Of a stretch of DNA of 64,000 nt, positions 25,896 through 34,800 are shown one piece after another. The notes under the pieces are model-generated. The model saw only the letters and a program-made list of their open reading frames with translations, did not search any database and was not told where the DNA came from. The stretch covers positions 1-64,000 of the forward strand of contig JACKET010000015.1 of NCBI GenBank assembly GCA_020632875.1, given 5' to 3'. Both the position numbers and the translations under genes were made by a program. This DNA comes from Alphaproteobacteria bacterium. GTDB taxonomy: Bacteria > Myxococcota_A > UBA796 > GCA-2862545. How positions within the stretch are numbered: the stretch's first letter is position 1; each line of letters opens with the position of its first letter.

Positions 25896-28008
25896 GCAAT
25901 CTCCTTCGTCATGTCCTAATGGGCCTCGTGGTCGCAGGACTGCCGATGACCCTCTCCGCCTGCAAAGGCGACGACCCGACTCCTCCGGACACCACAGAGT
26001 CCGATACCGACACCGATGCGGACTCCGACTCCGACGCGGACTCCGACTCCGACGCGGATTCAGATTCCGACGCGGATTCAGATTCCGACGCGGACTCCGA
26101 CTCCGACGCGGACTCCGACACAGACGCAGACTCGGACACAGATACTGACTCGGACGCGGACTCCGACTCCGACGCGGACTCCGACACGGACGCCGACTCC
26201 GACACGGACTCCGATACCGACACGGACGCCGACTCCGATACCGACTCGGATACCGACGCGGATGCCGACGCCGACGCCGACACGGATGCGGATTCGGATG
26301 CCGACGCGGACGCGGATTCCGACGCAGATACCGATTCCGACACGGACACCGACCCGAATCCCACCTACGGAGCGCTGCTGGAAGCCGCGTTCGCGGACTC
26401 CTGCTGCCTGTTCGACCTCTGGGGCTACCCCACCGAGGCGTCGTGCGTCGCCGAGACGCCATCCTGGGCAGCCGAAGACTGTCTGGTCACCGCCTTTGGG
26501 ACCCTCGACCCAGCGGTCGCCCAATGCATGCTGAACGTGACCCAGAGCCTGGACGCGTGTGTGAGCGCCGCGGCGGGCACCTGCGACGGCTCCTCGGTCA
26601 ACGCCTGCTGGGACACGTGGTCCGCCGCAGCAGACGCCTGCGGGCCGATCGGGTGGTACGGCCTGGCCTGCCCTCCGGTGTACGAAGGTGCGACGGAGGT
26701 GCCGCCACCTTCACCGAAGATGATCTGTGTGACGGCTTCTCGGACTGCGCCGACGGGCGCGACGAGGCCTACTGCTACACCTGCGGCGACAACACTCCGA
26801 TCCCGCTCACGTGGGAGTGCGACGGGATCGACGACTGCGCGTCAGGCGAAGACGAGGCCTACTGCTACACCTGCGACGGTGCTGGCGAGCTCCTTCCCGG
26901 ACGGTGGGTGTGTGATGGTGTGCCGGACTGCGGGACGGGCATCGACGAAGCCCCCTCGACGTGCTTCTCGTGTGCCCCCGACGGGGCGGACCCCTCCCTG
27001 CCCATCATCCAGGACTGGGTGTGCGACGACATCGAGGACTGTCCCTCGGCGACGATGAGGACGGCTGCAATGTCTTCGTCTGCGGGTCGGGCGAGGGAGT
27101 CGATTGGTCCTGGGTCTGCGACGGTGACCTCGACTGCGCTGACGGCTCCGACGAGGGGCCTGCGTACTGCCCTGTGTTCACCTGCCAGAGCGGGGACCTG
27201 CTCCCGCTGTCCTGGGAGTGCGACGGCTACAGCGACTGCCCCGGAGCCGACGATGAGCTCGGCTGCCCGGTCTACACCTGCGGCGACGGCAGTGGATCCC
27301 CGCAAGCTGGACCTGCGACGGGTACACGGATTGCGCGACCGCCGAGGACGAGCAGCGCTGCGGCCTCGAGTGCAACTCGCTCTACGGAGGCAGCAGCATC
27401 CCCGAGGAGTGGGTCTGCGATGGGATCGACGACTGCGTCGGAGGGTCGACGAGGCGTGTTCGTACTGCGACTTCGGCCAGGCCTGGTACCACGACTCGCG
27501 CAACTGCGACGGCATCCTCGACTGCCCGAACGCGATGGACGAGCGCTGCTACGGCGCGGACGGCTGGATTTGTTCCGACTTCGCCACCTGGATCTACAGC
27601 GACTGGCTCTGCGACGGAGAGCAGGACTGCCCAGACGGCTCCGACGAGGGGTCGCTCTGCTTCCCGGTCAGCGGATGCCCGGGTCGAACGGAATTCACCA
27701 CACCCAGCACTGCGACGGGCTCTCTCGACTGTACGAGCTACCCGGACGAGGACCCGGCCGTGTGCGATCTCGTGTCACTGGATGCTCCGCCGGCACCGCA
27801 AACGGGCGATCCATCACTGTGCGACGCGCTCGCGTACAGGACGTGCGACAGAGTCGACGACTGCTCGAGCGTCGTGGGCTACGCGGCGGACGAGGTGGGC
27901 TGCGGCACCAACGTGTGCGGCGACGGCTCGCGGTACCCGGATGCTGTGGCCTGTGACGGGTTCTCGGACTGTCCGAGCGGATCGGACGAGGCGCCTGCGC
28001 AAAGGTGA
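25892..28008 (+). pseudogene. lipoprotein with acidic tract and about 13 LDL-receptor class A repeats, frameshifted
   Basis: Starts ATG 25892 with a lipoprotein signal (lipobox LSAC, Cys 24). Residues 37-154 are an Asp-(Ser/Thr/Ala) tract, then a Cys-rich domain (FADSCCLFDLWGYPTEASC). From about 26700 there are repeated LDLa modules, e.g. CDGFSDCADGRDEAYC, CDGIDDCASGEDEAYC, CDGDLDCADGSDEGPAYC, CDGILDCPNAMDERC and CDGFSDCPSGSDEAP. I count about 13, each with the CDG-xx-DC-xx-xxDE calcium-cage pattern. At least five frame changes, several in GG/CC runs, break the array. The domain binds calcium and, in animals, ligands; this protein is probably surface-exposed. Ends 13 bp from the convergent EcsC gene. 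Confidence 0.7.
26000..26353 (+). repeat. Asp-Ser/Thr/Ala codon tract (degenerate 6-bp and 12-bp repeat)
   Basis: About 118 codons alternating GAC/GAT with Ser, Thr or Ala codons (GACTCCGAC, GACGCGGAC). It encodes a highly acidic, probably unstructured and calcium-binding stalk between the lipid anchor and the Cys-rich domains. The DNA repeat is prone to slippage. Confidence 0.9.
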
Positions 28009-28021
28009 ACCGAGAACCGGC

Positions 28022-28922
28022 TCACGCCGTCTCCTCGATCAGTCCGGGGGGGCACGACCGCCTCGATGACCTCGGCACCGTACTTCCGGGCCAGGAACCG
28101 CTCCCCGGTACCACATGTGCGCGTGCCGGCAGACCGAGGCCGTGTAGTACGCGTTGTACCCGCCTCCGATGAGCGCGCCGGCGACCGGCAGGAGCTGCGC
28201 GAGCTTCGCCTTAGTCAGCCGGATCGCGAGGACTTCGCCAGGCGCTGCATGAATCTGCACGAACGCGTGGCGCTCGAGGAACCGTTCAGGTCTTTCGCTG
28301 GGCCCGTCCTTCGCGATGTGGACGAGCTGGGCCATCGCCAGCATCTTGCCCTGCTCGGTCGTCGAGGTCGTCATGGTCAGCAGCTCGAGCGCGAACAGCC
28401 GCTCTTCCTGCAGTCGGATGTCGAACCCGTAGTACGTGGCGTACTCCGAGATGGCCCGCAGGTTCAGGGTCAGCAGCGCCGTGATGTCCAACGCGATGGC
28501 GGGCACGCTCACGACCGGACCGAGGTTGGACGAGGCCCCCGCGACCGCCCGTTGCCAGCGGCGAGCAGCTTATGCTTGGCCGCCAGGAAGCCGACGGCTG
28601 CATCGATCTCCTCGAGGTCGCGCGTGTGAACGTCGGTGAGACGCTCGGCAGGCAGGTCGAACCGGCGCAGGATGGCCTTCTGGCGCACCGTCCAAGCGGC
28701 GCCGTCGTTGAGCATCCCGAGCAGGCCGCCCAGGACGTTGGCGATGAGCCAGTTCAAGCCCGGGATCTTCAGGACGAGACGCCCGCGAGGTCGATGGGCT
28801 TCGTGACGACGCCGAAGCTCCAGCGCAGCCAGCCCACATCCGGGTTCTTCCACGCGTGGATGGCGTGGATGGCGGTCTCCTCGTACCGGGAAGGCGAGGT
28901 CACCAATGGACCGTTCGGCCAA
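28022..28922 (-). pseudogene. EcsC-family protein, frameshifted in homopolymer runs
   Basis: Starts TTG 28922 (AERSIGDLAFPVR), shifts to YEETAIHAIHAWKNPDVGWL and then LVLKIPGLNWLIANVLGGLL, followed by intact SVPAIALDITALLTLNLRAI and IRLTKAKLAQLLPVAGALIG typical of EcsC (PF12787). The 3' end shifts at a CCCC run near 28106 and at seven G at 28046-28052. Removing one base from each gives RERFLARKYGAEVIEAV then PPGLIEETA and a stop at 28022. EcsC is membrane-associated and linked to ABC exporter function in Bacillus; its role here is unknown. Confidence 0.75.
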
Positions 28923-29048
28923 TGTCCGGGCGGCCTGGGAATCCTGGCTCCATCGGTTCCTCCGACGCGGCTCACGAGCGTACCGCGGAACGCTGCGCCG
29001 ATTCGCCCCGTCGTGCCCGAGGACGACGACGACCTGCCAAGCCGAATG

Positions 29049-29760
29049 TCACCCGCCGGCTTCGAGCTCACGCAAACCCAGCCGCCGAACACAGCCTTTC
29101 GGGTCCATCCCCAGGGTCAACCGGAAGCCCTCCGGCTGTGCGACCCACTCGGTTCCCTCCAGGACCCGTGCCCACGTTCGCGAAGAGATGCCCGTACCGA
29201 GCCCGCGCAGCGCCCTCCGTGAAGCATACCGAGGCCTCGAACGTGAACTGCGCCTCGAGGCGGCCGGTCGGGTCTCGCAAGACCTGTACCTTCTCGAAGG
29301 GGTGCCCGGGGTGGTTCTCGCCCAGCGAGCCTGCCGCCGAGCGCCTCCGAGAGCGAATCGATCGTCAGCGGCGCTGGTCCCGGCCCGCAGCGTCGATCCG
29401 GTCCAGGGCCTCGTCCAGGGTCAGCGAAAGACCCGTCCCGCCAAAGGCGATGAAGAAGAGGAAGCTCGAGGTGTACCTCCGCTGTGCGAAGCGTCCCACG
29501 CGTCGGCATGCGCGCGACCGTAGTGGTCCACGTAGTCGCCGACACCAGGCTCCGTCTTGCTCGGCTTCTCCGTCCCGATCCGCTGAGCAGCGCCTTCGAC
29601 CATGCGTCCCGGTCGATCTCGCCCGCCTTGTAGCGTTCGCGAGCTTCTGCTTCGACGTAGACCCCGAAGCGCCGATGTCGACGGGACTCGGCTCCGAGGG
29701 AGGTCCTCTCTCGTCCCCGCACCTCCGTTCGCGGGCCGAGCCGTGGTGACGAGCCCGGTA
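29049..29760 (-). pseudogene. hypothetical gene with several frameshifts
   Basis: Minus-strand pieces look coding in sequence: FGVYVEAEARERYKAGEIDR, GVGDYVDHYGRAHADAWDAS, LFFIAFGGTGLSLTLDEALD, PFEKVQVLRDPTGRLEAQF, and finally EGTEWVAQPEGFRLTLGMDP with a stop at 29049. Together they would make about 230 residues, but four frame changes are needed and the start is unclear. No family recognised. The gap to the EcsC gene (28923-29048) holds nothing else I can support. Confidence 0.45.
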
Positions 29761-29857
29761 TGGTGATCTCGACCACCGACCTCGAGTAGCGTGGGCGGAA
29801 CGTCGAGTCCGAACCCGGCTCGGCCGAGCTCGCGGACGAAGTCACCCCAGGATCCCG

Positions 29858-32855
29858 ATGCCAACGTCGCCGCCAGGACTGTACGAAGCGATCGTCACCG
29901 CAGCGCTGGAGCTCGCTGACGCCTCCACCCGCCCCCTGACGCCGACCGAATCCGCACGCCGCCTCGCCGACCACTTCGCGGACCACCTCCAACGTGCGCT
30001 GTCCTCCCTCCCCACCGAGGGCCGACCGGGCTCCCAGGTCGACCTCGTGAATCAACTCCTAGCGGTCGTCGGCGCCCACTCGGTCGGCTTCGGCGCCTCC
30101 GAAGACGCCGTGACCGATGCCCTGCTCACGGCGATCGGACCGCCTCGGCCGCGCCCGCAGCTCCCCCTCTCCGAGTCAGGTCTGTACATCAACGCCAATC
30201 AGGAGCGTTCGCTGGAAGTCGCGCTCGGCCTCGAAGCGGCTTCTGCCGACCGCATCGACCTCATCTGCGCCTTCCTCTTCTGGCAGGGGTACCGCCACCT
30301 TCGTCCCGTCCTGCACCGCCACCTCGCCGCGGGCCGCCCCCTGCGCGTGCTCACCACCACCTACAGCGGGATGACCCAGGCCAAGGTCCTCGACGACCTC
30401 ACGGGCGGGGAGCACAGGTTCGCGTCTCCTACGAATCCGGTGGCACCCGGCTGCACGCGAAGTCCTGGATCTTCCATCGCGACAGCGGCTTCAGCACCGC
30501 GTTCGTCGGTTCCTCGAACCTCTCCACAGCGCGTTGACCGCCGGCCGGGAGTGGAACGTGCGCCTCTCCCAGATCGAGAACCGCGCCGTGCTCGAGCAAC
30601 TGCAGGCCGCCTTCGACAACCACTGGAACGAGGAGGACTTCGAGGACTACGACCCGGACGTCTTTCGCGAGACCCTTCGCGCCGAAGCGCCCCGAGCGTG
30701 CTCAACGCGGTGTTCGCGCCGCCCGCGCACCTTCCAGAAGGTCATCCTCGAACGGCTCGACGCGGAGCGCGAGGTCCACGACCGCCACCGCAACCTCGTG
30801 GTGGCAGCCACGGGCACCGGGAAGACGTCGTCGCGGCGCTCGACTATGCCCGCCTCTGCGCCAGGGCCGGAAAGCGCCTGAAGCTGCTGTTCATCGCGCA
30901 CCGGCGCGAGATCCTCACCCAGTCCCGCGACACCTTCCGCCATGCCGTCTCCGACGGGTCCTTCGCGGAGCTCTACGTCGACGGAATGCGCCCGCTCGAC
31001 TGGACCCACGTCTTCGCCTCGGTGCAGTCCTCCAGCACGCCGACCTCGCCGACTGGGACCCGACACACTTCGACGTGGTCATCGTCGACGAGTTCCACCA
31101 TGCCGCCGCCGACACCTACCGGCGCCTCCTCGATCACTTCCGTCCCGCCGAGCTGATCGGCCTCACGGCCACGCCCGAACGGGCCGACGGTCGCTCGGTG
31201 CTGGAGTGGTTCGACGGGCGAATCGCCAGCGAGCTCCGGATCTGGGACGCGATCGAACGGGGCCTGCTCGCCCCTTCCAGTACTTCGCGATCGCCGACAA
31301 CACCGACCTGCGGGACGCCTGGAGGAAGCGCGGCCGGTACGACGTGGACGCGCTCCGGACGCTGTACACGGGACACCACGCCCGAGCCCACCTGATCGTC
31401 GAAGCGCTCCGCAATCACGTCTACGACCCGACCGGGATGCGAGCGCTCGCCTTCTGTGTCGGAGTCGAACACGCCCGATTCATGGAGGAGGTCTTCACCA
31501 AAGCCGGCATTCCGAGTGCGGTGATCGACGGCGAGACCAAGGCCGTCGACCGCTCGCGAGTCATCCGCAGACTCCGCGACGGTGATCTGGCCTGCATCTT
31601 CACGGTCGAGGTGTTCAACGAGGGCGTCGACATCCCGGAGATCGACACGGTCCTCTTCCTCCGGCCCACGGAGAGCTCCACGGTCTTCCTGCAGCAGCTC
31701 GGACGAGGCCTTCGACACCATGAGGGGAAGCGCTGCGTCACGGTTCTCGACTTCGTCGGCGTCGCACACACGCGCTTTCGCTACGTCGACCGCTTTCGCG
31801 CCATCGTGGGGCCCGTCGGTCGCCGCGCGCTCGCGACCCAGGTGGAGCAGGACTTCCCGTTCCTGCCTTCGGGCTGCATCATCCAGCTCGATCGGGTGAG
31901 CAAGGAGATCATCCTCGACAACATCGCGTCGCGGATGAAGCTCGACCGACGCTCGCTCGCGGGAGAGCTGCGCGACTGCGGGGAGACCACCCTGGCGGGC
32001 TTCCTGAGATCCGCGGAGCTCGAGCCCGCAGAGCTGTACCGCTCGGGGAGGACGTTCTCGGAGCTGAAGCGCATCGCGGGTCTCCCCTGCGGCCCCGCTG
32101 GACCGAACGAATCGCAGATCGCTCGTGGTCTCGGGCGGCTGCTGCACGTCGACGACCGTCCACGTCTCGACGGCTGGCGCGCCTGGATCGCCGATGAACC
32201 GCTGTCGCCCGCGCTTCGACGGATGCTCTTCACGACCCTCCTCGGTGCCGACGGCGTCGATCTCGACGCGGCCGAGCACACCCTACGCGCCCACGCGGCC
32301 CTGCTCGACGAGCTGCGCCAGCTCCTGGACTGGCTCGCCGACCGCACCACCCACAGCACGTTGCCGTTCGTCCACCCCACCAGGCTCGCGCTCGAGGTGC
32401 ACGGGACCTACCGCCTCAACGAGATCATGTCGGCGCTCGGCGACGTTCGAAACGCCCGTCTCTACATTCCTCGCGAGGGCGTACACTTCGATGTCGCGTC
32501 CCGCTGCAACCTGCTCTTCGTGACCCTGCAGAAAGATGAAGCGGACTACTCGCCGACCACGATGTACGCCGACTACGCCATCGACTCCCGCCGGTTCCAC
32601 TGGCAATCCCAGTCCGGGACACGTCCCCAGGACGTGAAGGGTCAGCGCCACGTGAAGCACGCGGACGAGGGGATCACACCGTTGCTGTTCGTCCGCGAGC
32701 ACAAGAAGGACGAACGCAACGAGACCGTTCCCTACACCTTCCTGGGGCCCGTCCGGTGCACCCGATGGGAGGGCGAGCGGCCGATGAACATCGAGTGGTC
32801 CCTCGATGTGGAGATGCCGGCGGAGACGCTCCGCATCGCGAAGGTGATCGCGTGA
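29858..32855 (+). pseudogene. PLD-domain DEAD-box helicase with DUF3427 C-terminus, frameshifted
   Basis: About 1000 residues when read across frames. The N-terminus is intact (ATG 29858 to about 30415). A phospholipase-D-like nuclease motif follows: TRLHAKSWIFHRDSGFSTAF then VGSSNLS (HxK...GSxN). Helicase motif I is NLVVAATGTGKT, motif II is VIVDEFHHAA, and further motifs are LIGLTATPERADG, FTVEVFNEGVDIP and FLQQLGRGLRHHEG. The last 350 residues, intact, are DUF3427-like (VHFDVASRCNLLFVTLQKDE, ending TLRIAKVIA). Such proteins occur in phage-defence islands and type-I-like loci. Roughly five frame changes cluster between 30410 and 31280. Confidence 0.8.
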
Positions 32856-33023
32856 TGTCCCGCCAAACGTCCTCCCGAGGTCGCGGTCAACGTGGCGCTC
32901 GACACGTGGATAGAGCCACTCGTGGGCAACGAATGACGAATCCGGAGCGTCGCTGATGCTGCCGCGTCGAACCGAGCACGTGCGTCGCCGAAAGCTCCGC
33001 GGGAAGGGTCGCGCTTCCGACGG

Positions 33024-33461
33024 GTGGCCCACCGGGCGTCCCTGGAGCAGGCTCGGCCTCGACCAGGCGCCTGGTGGGACCTCTGGCACTACCACGCCGA
33101 CTGGCCGGGCTGGGGCAACCAGAAGTGGCGCTACCGGGTCGAGCACATCCGCGCGTTGTGCGTGGTCTATCGCTCGATCCTCGACCAATCGGAGGACTTC
33201 AAAACGCCCTTCCAGACCTGGATCTCGCTGGACGAGGAAGACGCCGGCCAAGACGCGACGTTCCTGCATACGCCGAATCGCAACGGCACCCCCTTCCCCG
33301 TCGCTCTCGACATCGCGTGGGGGCCGTCGCCTCTCGAGCCGCTGTTCGCTCACCTACTTCCGGACGTCCACCTCGCGTTCGGCACGCTCGGCCCCGACAC
33401 AGGGCGACTCCACATCGTCTGGGCGCCCGGATTCGGCGTGCCCCTCGACGGCGACCGGTAG
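33024..33461 (+). CDS. hypothetical protein (WWDLWHYHADWPGWGN type)
   Basis: 145 residues from GTG 33024. Tryptophan-rich opening (WWDLWHYHADWPGWGNQKWR), then VYRSILDQSEDFKTPFQTWI and a C-terminal strand-rich part (RLHIVWAPGFGVPLDGDR). ATG 32956 starts a basic leader (LPRRTEHVRRRKLRGKGRAS) that would join this frame if one base were removed near 33025, so the true start may be there. I recall similar Trp-rich proteins in myxobacteria; function unknown. It lies 168 bp after the PLD-helicase gene. Confidence 0.6.
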   Translation: MAHRASLEQARPRPGAWWDLWHYHADWPGWGNQKWRYRVEHIRALCVVYRSILDQSEDFKTPFQTWISLDEEDAGQDATFLHTPNRNGTPFPVALDIAWGPSPLEPLFAHLLPDVHLAFGTLGPDTGRLHIVWAPGFGVPLDGDR

Positions 33462-33536
33462 CGCCGTACACATAGGTCGTCGCGCCCATGCCCTCCCGTC
33501 ACATGCTCGTGTCCAATGAATGCCAGCGGACGCGCA

Positions 33537-34793
33537 TCACACGCTCGCAGCGGACAGCGCCATCGACCCCACCGGGACGCGCCGCTCGGCAGCCCAGACA
33601 TCCGCCTCCCGCCGCTCCACGTCGCTCATCATCGCGAAGCCAGGCGACAGCCACCGGACGAAGTCCCAGCATCGGTACGCCCGTCGGAAGTCGTAGGCAC
33701 CGGCGTAGATCAGCCCCAGGTCGTGGTAGGGCCCGGCGAGACGGGGGTTCTGGGACAGCGCCTTCAACAGGGCCGCCTCTCCAGCGGTCGGATCCTCGTG
33801 CATCCGCAGGCTGCCGACGAACACGTCCAGGCAATGGCCCAGCTCCCCCGCCGCGGGACGGAGCGCATAGATCTCCGCCGCCTTCGCGTCCGGCTCGAGG
33901 TCCGTCTGACCCTGGAGCACCGCCATCAGCCGCTCGAGGCGTGGGTCGAGCCCCAGGATGCCACCCACGGCGTTCTGCATCTTCTCGGGGAGCGGGGTCC
34001 GACACCAGCTCCACTCCATGATCGACAGGAAGGCCGGGACCCACTGGTCGGCGCCCACGAAGCCCTTCAGGCGCTCCATGGCGTGCTCTTCGTCGGCCGG
34101 ACCGAACGGACCCGAGGCCCGCGCCTCGTCGATGCACGCCTGCAGCGCGTCGTCGGGGTTCAGCTCCGGCAGGTCGATCACCAGCCGCTCCGTGGGCCCG
34201 AGGTCTTCGAGGACCTCGACCTCGACCTGCCTCTCGTCCTGCGAGAACTGGAAGCGGAACCTGCGCGGCACGCGGGCCCCGAACACCCGCGCGTAGATTC
34301 CGGGATGGCCGCAGAGGGTGCGACGGAGGTACCGCGCCAGACGGGCGCGCACGGACGCGGAGACCTCGACGCTCCCGGGGTCGGCGGCGAAGACGGTCCG
34401 GCCCTCCAGGGTCGCGTTGTCGCCGTCCCACACGGGCTCGTCGAGGTCGCCGTCCGCCTCGACCTGCGACAGGGCGTGCCGACTCAACGCGGGGACGAAC
34501 GGGTGCCACTCCGTCGGCCCGCCCGCGGCCACCGTGCGACCCACGAACAGCCGGTTGTGGTACTCGAAGAAACGGAACGACCAGAGGGCCCAGAGCGACG
34601 ACCGGGTCTCCCCGCCCGGGCCGACCTCGTGCAGGGTCTGCCTCGCGTAGTCCGCGACCACCACGCCGGGCCCTTCCTCCACGTCGAAGTCGGCGCCGAG
34701 GACGACGGTGACCACCCGCTCCTCGCCGTCCATGATCTTCAGCTTCAGCCCGTGTCCGGACACATCCACTCCAGAGGGTCCGCGTGCGGACAC
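33537..34793 (-). CDS. hypothetical protein, partner of the SNF2 helicase
   Basis: 418 residues from GTG 34793, only 7 bp after the helicase stop, so almost certainly co-transcribed and possibly co-translated. The N-terminal half is beta-rich (LKLKIMDGEERVVTVVLGAD; SLWALWSFRFFEYHNRLFVG). The C-terminal half has helical, TPR-like repeats (EAALLKALSQNPRLAGPYHD, LGLIYAGAYDFRRAYRCW). ATG at 34733 is an alternative start. No family recognised. A role as accessory to the helicase is inference from the spacing. Confidence 0.65.
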   Translation of the reverse strand: MSARGPSGVDVSGHGLKLKIMDGEERVVTVVLGADFDVEEGPGVVVADYARQTLHEVGPGGETRSSLWALWSFRFFEYHNRLFVGRTVAAGGPTEWHPFVPALSRHALSQVEADGDLDEPVWDGDNATLEGRTVFAADPGSVEVSASVRARLARYLRRTLCGHPGIYARVFGARVPRRFRFQFSQDERQVEVEVLEDLGPTERLVIDLPELNPDDALQACIDEARASGPFGPADEEHAMERLKGFVGADQWVPAFLSIMEWSWCRTPLPEKMQNAVGGILGLDPRLERLMAVLQGQTDLEPDAKAAEIYALRPAAGELGHCLDVFVGSLRMHEDPTAGEAALLKALSQNPRLAGPYHDLGLIYAGAYDFRRAYRCWDFVRWLSPGFAMMSDVERREADVWAAERRVPVGSMALSAASV

Positions 34794-34800
34794 CCGACAA

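Noticed and set aside
26000..26353. Short direct repeats that might be read as a CRISPR array
   Set aside because: Units are 6-12 bp, have no unique spacers, and encode an Asp-rich tract; no cas genes are nearby.
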